Assembly (NCBI GenBank): GCA_934553285.1
Contig: CAKTFD010000060.1
Location: forward strand, 1 to 13,883
Origin: an uncultured Faecalibacterium sp.
GTDB lineage: Bacteria; Bacillota; Clostridia; Oscillospirales; Ruminococcaceae
Direction of reading: 5' to 3'
Length of the DNA stretch: 13,883 nt
Positions within the stretch are counted from its first letter, which is position 1. The number at the start of each line of letters is the position of its first letter. A model generated the notes under the pieces. That model was not told the origin of the DNA. It searched no databases and saw only the letters and a program-made list of their open reading frames with translations. The translations under genes and the position numbers were made by a program. Positions 1-6,116 of this stretch are shown here, piece after piece.

Positions 1-203
1 ATGTCGTACTCGTTCCGGATGGTCTTTTCCAGCGTGAACTGCTCGGTGATGCGGTCTTTTTGTGCTGTCTGCACCGCTGTGTCTGCGGTGCTTTGGGCAG
101 CTGCGCCGGAGCCTGCGGGGGCAGCGGGAGCCGCTGCGCTGCCGCAGCCGGTCAGCCAGAGAGCCGCAGCCAGCACCAGCGCGGTAAGGCGTTTGTGTTT
201 CAT
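1..203 (-). CDS. Putative lipoprotein, paralogue of the upstream gene (partial, 3' end outside the window)
   Basis: Only the first 67 or so codons are visible. The protein begins MKHKRLTALVLAAALWLTGC, a basic n-region, hydrophobic core and LTGC lipobox, so it is predicted to be a lipid-anchored surface protein with Cys20 as the acylated residue. A Gly/Ala/Ser-rich linker follows, then a segment AQKDRITEQFTLEK that closely matches AQKERITDQYTLEK at the same place in the gene just upstream. The ATG at 203-201 has a good ribosome binding site (CAGGAGAAC) and lies 18 bp after the upstream stop codon, so the two genes are very probably one transcript. I infer a tandem duplication of a lipoprotein gene. 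Function is unknown. The start and lipoprotein nature are well supported; the rest cannot be seen. Confidence 0.8.
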   Translation of the reverse strand, partial: MKHKRLTALVLAAALWLTGCGSAAAPAAPAGSGAAAQSTADTAVQTAQKDRITEQFTLEKTIRNEYD

Positions 204-221
204 GGTCGTTCTCCTGTGTTC

Positions 222-1826
222 TCAGCCGTAGCTGCGGGTCATCTGCAGCTGGGTCTCGCCCTCGGCAAAGGGGTTTTGCCCGTCGATCATGGTCATGGTC
301 AGGTTCTCGTTGTACTGGTCCATCTTGAACGCCGCCACAAAGTCGAGCCCTGCGTCGGTAAAGATGGCCAGCACCATGCCCTCCGGCACCACGCCCAGGT
401 ACGCGGCGTCGCCCCGATAGATGCAGCTGTTGTTCTGCACGCCCAGCTGAACGCTGCCGTCGCTGCCCAGATCCAGCCAGTTCCAGCCGTTTTCGCCGGT
501 ATAGTTGTAGGAGCCGGCGATGGAATAGGGGATACCCTGCACGCTCCACTCTGACGACAGGTCAGCCAGCTCCAACACAGAGCCATCCTTCCGGCGCAGG
601 TTCACCTTGCTATTGCCGCTGCGCTCCAGCGACACGCCGTTGTTGGCAATGTAGATGGGGTTCTGACAGATCATGGCATTTCCGAACAGAAGGCAGCGCA
701 GCACATCTACATACTCCACCACGCCGTCTTTGGTCAGCAGATAGACCACCGGGTGGAAGACCGAGTCGGTCTGCTGACCGATGCACACATCCACATATTC
801 ATTGTAAGAGCCAAGGATCGGGTAGGTGCGCGCCTGCTCCACCCGGAGGTTGAGTTCGGTGTCCCAGGTGGCGGTCTTGGGTGCAGGGCTCACGGTGATG
901 GTGGCCTGCGTTCCCTTCAGCTGCACCTGCACACCGTCGAAGGTGTCAGTCAGCACCGGGGTGTCGGTGGGGGCGGCGGGGGTCAGCGGGATCTCCACAT
1001 CCAGCTGCTGCCATCCCCTTTCGGACGCGGAGCCGTATCTGCTCCGGATCACCAGCTGATTTTGCTCCGGCAAAAGCAGGCAAAGGTTTTCCAGTTCATT
1101 GCATTCCAGCGTGTCCATTCGCATTTGCGAAAAATCTCCGTCGAGACGCCAGCTCTCGTAATATGGGCTCTGCGCCATCTCCCGGTCAAGGGTCTGCATG
1201 GCCTGCCGCTGCACCTGCTGCTGCACGGTGTCCGGGTCCAGACCCATACGCTGCAGCATCTCGGCCACGGAGACCTGCTTTCCGGTGGCAAAATCGAAGC
1301 ACCAGCCCCGGGAATACCACGGGGCGGTGCCGCCATTGCGGTCGCGTATCACCAGACTGACGCAGTCGCCGTACCAGTAGGCATCCCAGTTCACACCGAT
1401 CTGCGGGTACTCACTGCCCGGCTGTTCGGCCTCCTCGTAGGTCTCATATTCCCGGAAATATGCCGCATAGATGTCGTTCAGTTCATCGTTGATGGAGGCG
1501 GCATCCGGGCTGTCGCATTCCAGCTGCGGCACACGGACGGACACATGGACGGAAATGTCCTGCCCCGTGTCCGCCTCCCACACGCCCGAAACGTCCTTCT
1601 CCAGCGTGTACTGGTCGGTGATGCGCTCCTTCTGGGCGGCAAGCACCGGGGTGTTCTGGCTGCTGCCGGTGCTCTGGCTGGCAGCAGCCGGGCCGGAGCT
1701 GCCTGGGGTACTGCCTTGGGTGCTGCCACAGCCCGCCAGCAGCAGGGCGGCAGACAGGGCCAGGGCGGCAAGCCGCACCGATGCCCCGGGAAATGCAGGG
1801 AAGATACACAGGTCATAGCGCTTCAT
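222..1826 (-). CDS. Putative lipoprotein with possible DUF4163/DUF3298 (RsiV-like) region
   Basis: This is a 534-residue predicted lipoprotein. It has a long hydrophobic signal around residues 17-32 ending in the lipobox LLAGC (Cys33), then a Ser/Gly/Gln-rich linker to about residue 65, then the mature domain. A GTG at 1835 in the same frame is possible, but the AAGGAG Shine-Dalgarno overlaps that GTG and sits 8 bases before the ATG at 1826, so the ATG is preferred. The region from about residue 90 to 220, with strand-like ISVHVSVRVPQL, an Asn/Asp-rich helix, and a conserved-looking 'W/Y..GDCVSLVIRD' section, resembles the extracellular DUF4163/DUF3298 domains of RsiV and PdaC. This resemblance is from memory and tentative. 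The C-terminal half, rich in beta-strand-like sequence, is not recognised. It is the first gene of a two-gene unit with a paralogous lipoprotein. It may act in envelope sensing or binding, but no function is proven. Confidence 0.8.
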   Translation of the reverse strand: MKRYDLCIFPAFPGASVRLAALALSAALLLAGCGSTQGSTPGSSGPAAASQSTGSSQNTPVLAAQKERITDQYTLEKDVSGVWEADTGQDISVHVSVRVPQLECDSPDAASINDELNDIYAAYFREYETYEEAEQPGSEYPQIGVNWDAYWYGDCVSLVIRDRNGGTAPWYSRGWCFDFATGKQVSVAEMLQRMGLDPDTVQQQVQRQAMQTLDREMAQSPYYESWRLDGDFSQMRMDTLECNELENLCLLLPEQNQLVIRSRYGSASERGWQQLDVEIPLTPAAPTDTPVLTDTFDGVQVQLKGTQATITVSPAPKTATWDTELNLRVEQARTYPILGSYNEYVDVCIGQQTDSVFHPVVYLLTKDGVVEYVDVLRCLLFGNAMICQNPIYIANNGVSLERSGNSKVNLRRKDGSVLELADLSSEWSVQGIPYSIAGSYNYTGENGWNWLDLGSDGSVQLGVQNNSCIYRGDAAYLGVVPEGMVLAIFTDAGLDFVAAFKMDQYNENLTMTMIDGQNPFAEGETQLQMTRSYG

Positions 1827-2217
1827 CGGGAACACTCCTTCCGTTTTTTGGAATACTGCACAAATTCTTGCCTTGTGATAAGGAGGGGGCGTTTTGCATC
1901 TTGTCGTTCAGGCTATCTTATGTTATCCTAGAAAAAAGGCTTTCCGGGGATAACTCTTGTGCATGGCGACGAATGCCTGCGACGGATGCGCGATCATTCT
2001 GGTTGTAATATACCATACTCAATACAAAATTTCGCCCCCAGAAGCCCTGTTTTTGAGGGGAAAAATAAAAAAATTTTTGGGGCTGTTCTTTGCCTTCCCC
2101 CTACAGCATCCCCCCAAAAACAAAAAATTGGGGGGATGTGGGAAAATTCTCTGTCGGATGGGGCAGACTGGCCTGCTTTTCCATCGATCTCAGCGTATAC
2201 GGAAAGGAAGCAAAAAA
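1827..2217. other. Divergent intergenic region between the lipoprotein pair and the solute-binding protein
   Basis: This stretch of about 390 bp holds no convincing gene. Open frames that run into it from 2218 lack a ribosome binding site and are low-complexity. I see no strong -35/-10 pair for either gene. The best leftward candidate is TTATCC, 17 bp, TAGGAT (minus strand, roughly 1925-1955), which matches only 7 of 12 consensus bases. The right half, 2035-2138, carries alternating runs of C and G, described in a separate entry. The long leader implied for the rightward gene could hold post-transcriptional control. Confidence 0.5.
2035..2138 (+). promoter_or_regulatory. Leader with alternating C and G runs and competing hairpins
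   Basis: The segment contains C5 (2035-2039), G4 (2057-2060), G4 (2079-2082), C5 (2097-2101), C6 (2110-2115) and G6 (2130-2135), separated by A/T-rich tracts. CATCCCCCCAA (2107-2117) and TTGGGGGGATG (2128-2138) form a perfect 11-bp stem with a 10-nt A-rich loop. The left arm of that stem overlaps CCCCAAAAA (2112-2120), which can instead pair perfectly with TTTTTGGGG (2074-2082). The two pairings exclude one another. No U-run follows the 2107-2138 stem on either strand, so it is not a normal intrinsic terminator. It lies about 80 bases before the start of the solute-binding protein gene. A regulatory role is inference; the inverted repeats are seen directly. Confidence 0.45.
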
Positions 2218-3549
2218 ATGAAACGACGGACATTCCTCAAGGTCGCGGCGGCGGTTTCCGGTCTGTGGCTGACGGGCTGCGGCGGCAGCAAGACCCTGCT
2301 TTCGCCCCAGGATCCTGCGATACTGAGCATCTGGCATGTTTATGGGGAGCAGGCGGATTCCCCCATGAACCGCCTGCTGACCGAGTTCAACGATACGGTG
2401 GGCAGGGAAAAGGGCATCCTGCTCAATGTGACCAATATGACCAATAGCGCTTCCATCGGCAGCCAGCTGCGGGAGGCGCAGGCGGGCAAGCCCGGTGCGC
2501 TGGATCTGCCGGATCTGTTCTCCGCCCATTCTTCGGATGCCGCCGGGCTGGGGATCGAAAACCTGGTGGACTGGAACGACTGGTTTACCGCCGAGGAAAT
2601 GGCGGCCTATGTGCCCGGTTTTGTGCAGGATGGCATCATCGAGGGCAGGCAGATCGTGTTTCCGGTGTCCAAATCCACCCAGCTCATCTTTTTAAACGGT
2701 TCCCAGTATGCCCGCTTTGCAGCGGACACCGGGGCAGATCTTGCTGCCCTTGCTACCTGGGAGGGCTTTTTTGCCATGGCGGCAGCGTACCGGCAGTGGT
2801 CGGGCGGCAAACCCTTCTGTGCGCTGGACTACCCGCTGCGGCTGGTGGAGCTGAACGCGCTGGAACAGGGCAGCGGGGAGCTGTATCAGGGCAGCTGGTA
2901 TGATCTGGACAACGCGGTCTTTCGCGCATCCTGGATGGAGTTTGCCCGGGGGCTGGTGCAGGGGGATATCATCGTATCGGACCTGTATTCCAACACGCAG
3001 GTGATGACGGGCGAAACACTGGCGGGGCTTGGCAGCTCTGCCGCCATCCTCTACTATAACGATGTGGTCACCTACCCGGACAACACCACCGAGCCGACCG
3101 ACCTGCTGCTGGCGGCGCTGCCCCATGCCGCAGGTACGGCTGTGCCGCTGATGCCGCAGGCGGGGGTGGGGCTGTGCGCCTTTAAGACCACCGACCGGAA
3201 GGCCGAAGCCGCCGCAGTGTTCCTGCGGTGGCTCACCGAGCAGCAGCGCAACCTGGAGTTTGCAGCGGCCACCGGTTACATGCCGGTCTCCCGTGCCGCC
3301 TTTGACGCTATCGGAGAGCATCCCTTCCAGCAGGAGAGCTATCGGCGGCTGTACGATGTTTATAATGCGATGTGCACAGAGGATACGCCGCTGTCCGAGC
3401 CGAGCATCGTGGGCTACCATGCCAAAGTCAACACCTTTTACGATGCACTGCGCCAGCAGCAGAAGGCCTACCCCCAGCGCCTTGCGGCAGGCGAAACGGC
3501 GGACGCACTGGCTGAGGAGAGCTGGCAGCTGCTGTGCAAAAACGCATGA
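2218..3549 (+). CDS. Extracellular solute-binding lipoprotein (ABC family 1 type), orphan
   Basis: This 443-residue protein starts MKRRTFLKVAAAVSGLWLTG followed by Cys21. KRRTFLK is a twin-arginine-like motif and LTGC a lipobox, so it is predicted to be exported, possibly folded via Tat, and lipid-anchored outside the membrane. The mature part has the look of family 1 substrate-binding proteins: an early strand LSIWHVYG (36-43), an 'F.VSKSTQLIFLN'-type hinge segment (149-160), and a late GYMPVSRAAF segment typical of sugar-type binders. The ligand cannot be read from sequence. The ATG at 2218 has GGAAAGGA upstream at suitable distance; in-frame upstream codons lack one. Unlike transport operons, no permease or ATPase gene follows. 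Instead, 33 bp downstream lies a membrane LuxR-type regulator, so I infer a sensory rather than transport role. Confidence is high in the family and moderate in the role. Confidence 0.87.
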   Translation: MKRRTFLKVAAAVSGLWLTGCGGSKTLLSPQDPAILSIWHVYGEQADSPMNRLLTEFNDTVGREKGILLNVTNMTNSASIGSQLREAQAGKPGALDLPDLFSAHSSDAAGLGIENLVDWNDWFTAEEMAAYVPGFVQDGIIEGRQIVFPVSKSTQLIFLNGSQYARFAADTGADLAALATWEGFFAMAAAYRQWSGGKPFCALDYPLRLVELNALEQGSGELYQGSWYDLDNAVFRASWMEFARGLVQGDIIVSDLYSNTQVMTGETLAGLGSSAAILYYNDVVTYPDNTTEPTDLLLAALPHAAGTAVPLMPQAGVGLCAFKTTDRKAEAAAVFLRWLTEQQRNLEFAAATGYMPVSRAAFDAIGEHPFQQESYRRLYDVYNAMCTEDTPLSEPSIVGYHAKVNTFYDALRQQQKAYPQRLAAGETADALAEESWQLLCKNA

Positions 3550-3582
3550 CCCCCGAAAACGTACAGGAAAGGAGGGTTTTGG

Positions 3583-5127
3583 ATGCGACTGTCTGACCGG
3601 TACCGCGCCGCTGTGCACCAGCGCCCGCTGACCTATCATCTGCTGTGGAAGAGCCTGCTGCTGGCAGTGCTGCTGCTGCTTTCGTTTGGTGCTGCGCTGT
3701 TTTTGTTTGCCAGCCTGCACAATACCAAAAAGGATGTGGCGCGCAGCCTCGCGATCCAGTTTTCGGTCTTTCAAAACGATGTGGACCGGTATTTCGACCA
3801 GCTGGCGGTCATGAGCGTGAACCTTTCTGAGGATATGGGCGCACTGGTGGAGCAGCAGCTTGCCGCCCAAAATAAAACCTTTGCGCAGCTGAACGATGCA
3901 CCGGATGCACTGAACGCGCTGGAAGAAGCAATGCTCGAGCCGCTTTGCCGTGTGCTGCGCCAGACCAGCTGCTCCGGAGCATTTGTGCTGCTGGATGCGA
4001 CCATCAACAGCAGCCTGGCGGATGCGGAGCGATCCCGCGCCGGGCTGTATATCCAGAAGAGCGGTGCCGATACCCCCACCGTGCCCCTGCTGCTGTATCG
4101 CGGCAGCGCCCAGGTGGGCAAGGCGCATGGCGTGATGCCGCATCGCAAGTGGCGGATGGAGTTCCAGACCAGCCAGTTTCCGGCGTACAGCCGCTGGATG
4201 GCCCAAAGCGATGTACCGCTCTACCGCGCCTATGCGCTGACCGAGCGGTTTGCCATGCCCGGTACTTCGGAGGAGATCCAGCTGCTTTTGCTGCCGCTGC
4301 GGGGCAGCAATGGCGAAACCTACGGGCTGTGCGGCTTTGAGATCAGCGAGAGCTACTTTAAGCAGAACTTTTCCCAGCCCTCCGGCTTTGCCCATCTGAG
4401 CTGCCTGCTGGCACCGATGGGCAGCGGTCTGGATGCGGATGCATCCCTGAGCAGCGGCACCATCGATGGCTACTACCATGCGCCCCGCGGGCTGCTGGTA
4501 CTGCGCCCCCTGGGCGATGGCCTTACCCAGCTGACCGGTTCCGACAGCACCTATGTGGGCATCTCGGCGGTATGCGCCCTGCATGAGAACCAGTCTTACC
4601 GGCTGGCTGTCTGCATCCCGCAGGCAGATTACCGGCGGCTGGTGTTTGCCGGCAACCTGCAGATGCTCCTGATCGGGCTGCTCATCGCCTTTTTTGTGGT
4701 CATCTGCTGCACCCATTTCCATCGCAGGATCCTTTCGCCCACTCTGCGGCAGATCGAAGAGGAAAAGCAGGAAACCCAGCGGCGGATGGCAGAACTGCAG
4801 CAGGAGCGCCAGCAGATGCAGACCGCGCTTTCCCGCCTGGCAGATGTCTGCAAAAACGAAACGGTACCGGATGCCTTCCAGGATTTTGTGGCGGGCATCC
4901 CAAAGCTGACCAAAACGGAGCGCCGCATCTTTGATGGCTACGCTGCCGGGCTGCGCTCCCGCCAGATCATTGCGCAGCTGGATATCAAGGATAGCACCCT
5001 GCGCTTCCACAACAAGAATATCTACGAAAAACTGGGGGTCACCTCGCTCAAGCAGCTGCAGCAGTTTGCAGCGATCCTGAACTCCGGGGAGCGGGCAGAA
5101 AACAAGACGGAGACCACCGGTAGATAA
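3583..5127 (+). CDS. Membrane-spanning LuxR-type transcriptional regulator with extracytoplasmic sensor domain
   Basis: The protein has 514 residues. Its order is a short basic N-terminus; transmembrane helix 1 (about 22-45); an extracytoplasmic domain of about 310 residues with no recognised fold; transmembrane helix 2 (about 357-377); a Glu/Gln-rich coiled coil (about 388-420); and a C-terminal LuxR/GerE helix-turn-helix (about 442-495). The last shows the family signature LTKTER...IIAQLDI...STLRFH..NIYEKLGV. There is no receiver domain or histidine kinase motif, so it appears to be a one-component regulator embedded in the membrane. The coiled coil could couple ligand-driven dimerisation to DNA binding. 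The ATG at 3583 follows a strong AAGGAGG. The gene is 33 bp after the solute-binding lipoprotein gene and almost certainly shares its transcript, suggesting that the binding protein presents the signal. The target genes are unknown. No clear terminator follows. Confidence 0.85.
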   Translation: MRLSDRYRAAVHQRPLTYHLLWKSLLLAVLLLLSFGAALFLFASLHNTKKDVARSLAIQFSVFQNDVDRYFDQLAVMSVNLSEDMGALVEQQLAAQNKTFAQLNDAPDALNALEEAMLEPLCRVLRQTSCSGAFVLLDATINSSLADAERSRAGLYIQKSGADTPTVPLLLYRGSAQVGKAHGVMPHRKWRMEFQTSQFPAYSRWMAQSDVPLYRAYALTERFAMPGTSEEIQLLLLPLRGSNGETYGLCGFEISESYFKQNFSQPSGFAHLSCLLAPMGSGLDADASLSSGTIDGYYHAPRGLLVLRPLGDGLTQLTGSDSTYVGISAVCALHENQSYRLAVCIPQADYRRLVFAGNLQMLLIGLLIAFFVVICCTHFHRRILSPTLRQIEEEKQETQRRMAELQQERQQMQTALSRLADVCKNETVPDAFQDFVAGIPKLTKTERRIFDGYAAGLRSRQIIAQLDIKDSTLRFHNKNIYEKLGVTSLKQLQQFAAILNSGERAENKTETTGR

Positions 5128-5183
5128 GCCCTGCCCGGGCATCGGCGCAGCAGTGGGACGGCGCTGCGGCTGCAAATTAGGGC

Positions 5184-5212
5184 TGGACAATTGCGGAAAG
5201 TTATGGTATAAT
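5184..5212 (+). promoter_or_regulatory. Promoter of the tRNA-Gly gene
   Basis: TGGACA (5184-5189) and TATAAT (5207-5212) are separated by 17 bp, with a TGG extension just before the -10. The predicted start lies a few bases before the tRNA 5' end at 5226. Confidence 0.85.
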
Positions 5213-5225
5213 TCTCTCTGCAATT

Positions 5226-5300
5226 GCGGGTATAGTACATCGGCTAGTATATCAGCCTTCCAAGCTGAGGAGGTGGGTTCGATTCCCATTACCCGCTCCA
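5226..5300 (+). tRNA. tRNA-Gly (anticodon UCC)
   Basis: A full cloverleaf can be drawn. The acceptor stem is GCGGGTA with TACCCGC; the D stem is GTAC with GTAT; the anticodon stem TCAGC/GCTGA encloses the loop CTTCCAA, giving anticodon UCC, which reads GGA and GGG. The T arm is GTGGG, TTCGATT, CCCAT. Discriminator T and an encoded CCA end at 5300. It is flanked by its own strong promoter and terminator, so it is an independent unit between the LuxR gene and the PH-domain gene. Confidence 0.97.
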
Positions 5301-5304
5301 ACAC

Positions 5305-5342
5305 AAGACCTGGATCCATTGGGGTTCGGGTCTTTTGTTTTG
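5305..5342 (+). terminator. Intrinsic terminator of the tRNA-Gly gene
   Basis: AAGACCTGGATCC (5305-5317) pairs with GGGTTCGGGTCTT (5322-5334) over 13 positions, counting G-U pairs, around a 4-nt loop ATTG. It runs into the T-rich tract TTTTGTTTT. Confidence 0.85.
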
Positions 5343-5362
5343 CCCGGCGGCAGGAGAAAATG

Positions 5363-5391
5363 TTGCAAACCATCAGCAGAAATGTTACAAT
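5363..5391 (+). promoter_or_regulatory. Promoter of the PH-domain gene
   Basis: TTGCAA (5363-5368) and TACAAT (5386-5391) are spaced by 17 bp. The predicted start is about 25 bases before the ATG at 5424. Confidence 0.75.
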
Positions 5392-5423
5392 GGTACTGAA
5401 CAGAAAGAAAGGGGCGTGCTGCC

Positions 5424-5801
5424 ATGGAATTTCGGGATAAACCGATGGAAAACCTTATCCGCCTGCAGGAAAAAGATATCTGCAAAAATGCCAGAGCTCT
5501 GCTGCTGGAGGGCGAGCAGGTGGTGGGCGCGTACAAAACGGTGCGCGATCAGGTGGTGTTTACCAGCCACCGCATCATCATGGTGGATATGCAGGGGGTT
5601 ACCGGTACAAGGCAGCAGATCTTTGTGCTGCCATACCGCAAGGTGCTGCATTTTGGCATCCAGACGGCAACCTTTGGCGACCCGCTGCAGGCATCCCAGC
5701 TGACTGTATGCTTTGCGGATGGCCACGAGGTAAAATTTGGCTTTATCGGGCAGAAGGATCTGTTCCAGGTGGCCAACGCCATCAGCGCCCGCATCCTGTA
5801 A
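5424..5801 (+). CDS. Bacterial PH-domain protein (bPH_1 type)
   Basis: This 125-residue soluble protein has no signal peptide or membrane segment. After a short N-terminal helix it has the pattern of the bacterial PH domain family (Pfam PF08000-like): EQVVGAYKTVRDQVVFTSHR (31-50), where the T(S/D)xR strand turn is the usual marker; IIMVDMQGVTGTRQ, a strand and loop; IFVLPYRKVLHF (67-78); and a final amphipathic helix DLFQVANAISARI. Family members form ring-like beta-sandwich oligomers in known structures, but their role in bacteria is mostly undefined. The ATG at 5424 follows AAAGGGG. The gene is monocistronic, with its own promoter and terminator. The family assignment is good; no physiological role can be given. 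Confidence 0.85.
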   Translation: MEFRDKPMENLIRLQEKDICKNARALLLEGEQVVGAYKTVRDQVVFTSHRIIMVDMQGVTGTRQQIFVLPYRKVLHFGIQTATFGDPLQASQLTVCFADGHEVKFGFIGQKDLFQVANAISARIL

Positions 5802-5816
5802 CAAAACTGTTGAACA

Positions 5817-5856
5817 AGGCCATTGCACAGCTCTGTGCGATGGCTTCTTTTTTTTT
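5817..5856 (+). terminator. Intrinsic terminator after the PH-domain gene
   Basis: AGGCCATTGCACA (5817-5829) pairs with TGTGCGATGGCTT (5834-5846) with two G-U pairs and a 4-nt loop. A long T tract follows, mostly T from 5845 to 5856. Confidence 0.9.
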
Positions 5857-5979
5857 GCAGATCAGGCGGGTTGTTGTATACAAAACGCACGAAAATCTGA
5901 AACGAAATGTAAAACAATGTGCCAAAATGGGCAAAAAGACGCAAAACAGGAAACTTTGTTCCACAACGCGAAAACATGA

Positions 5980-6008
5980 TTGACATTTTGTTTCAACTCG
6001 CGTACAAT
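5980..6008 (+). promoter_or_regulatory. Promoter of the PBP4B-like gene
   Basis: A consensus TTGACA (5980-5985) and TACAAT (6003-6008) are spaced by 17 bp. This predicts a start near 6015 and a leader of about 100 bases. Confidence 0.85.
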
Positions 6009-6023
6009 CCGGGGCATGAGACA

Positions 6024-6094
6024 GCCCTGCGGCAAAACACGCAGCTGCAGGGCAAAAAATGTACGATCACAGGTCTATTGTCGCATTGCGACAA
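6024..6094 (+). promoter_or_regulatory. Two hairpins in the leader of the PBP4B-like gene
   Basis: GCCCTGC (6024-6030) pairs with GCAGGGC (6047-6053). Further down, TTGTCGC (6078-6084) and GCGACAA (6088-6094) form a perfect 7-bp stem with a 3-nt loop, ending about 10 bases before the GGGAGG ribosome binding site. A-rich sequence follows the second stem and there is no T-run, so these are not terminators. They could stabilise the mRNA or set translation level, or could be a DNA operator. Function is not shown. Confidence 0.4.
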
Positions 6095-6116
6095 AAAAGA
6101 ATGGGAGGATCTTACC

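Noticed and set aside
753..1931. 392-codon open frame opposite the lipoprotein gene
   Set aside because: It is the reverse of a gene with lipobox, ribosome binding site and paralogue next door. The product lacks any known motif.
2107..2138. Intrinsic terminator
   Set aside because: The 11-bp stem is strong, but neither strand shows a T-run after it, so I describe it as a leader structure instead.
1957..2217. N-terminal extension of the solute-binding protein frame
   Set aside because: No ribosome binding site or signal-like sequence. The Tat-like signal and lipobox begin at 2218, which must be the mature start.
2692..5373. 893-codon open frame on the minus strand, opposite the solute-binding protein and LuxR genes
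   Set aside because: It is antisense to two genes with clear domains, signal peptides and ribosome binding sites. Its product is rich in His, Gln, Arg and Ala with no recognisable domain, typical of a shadow frame in GC-rich DNA, and it crosses the tRNA.
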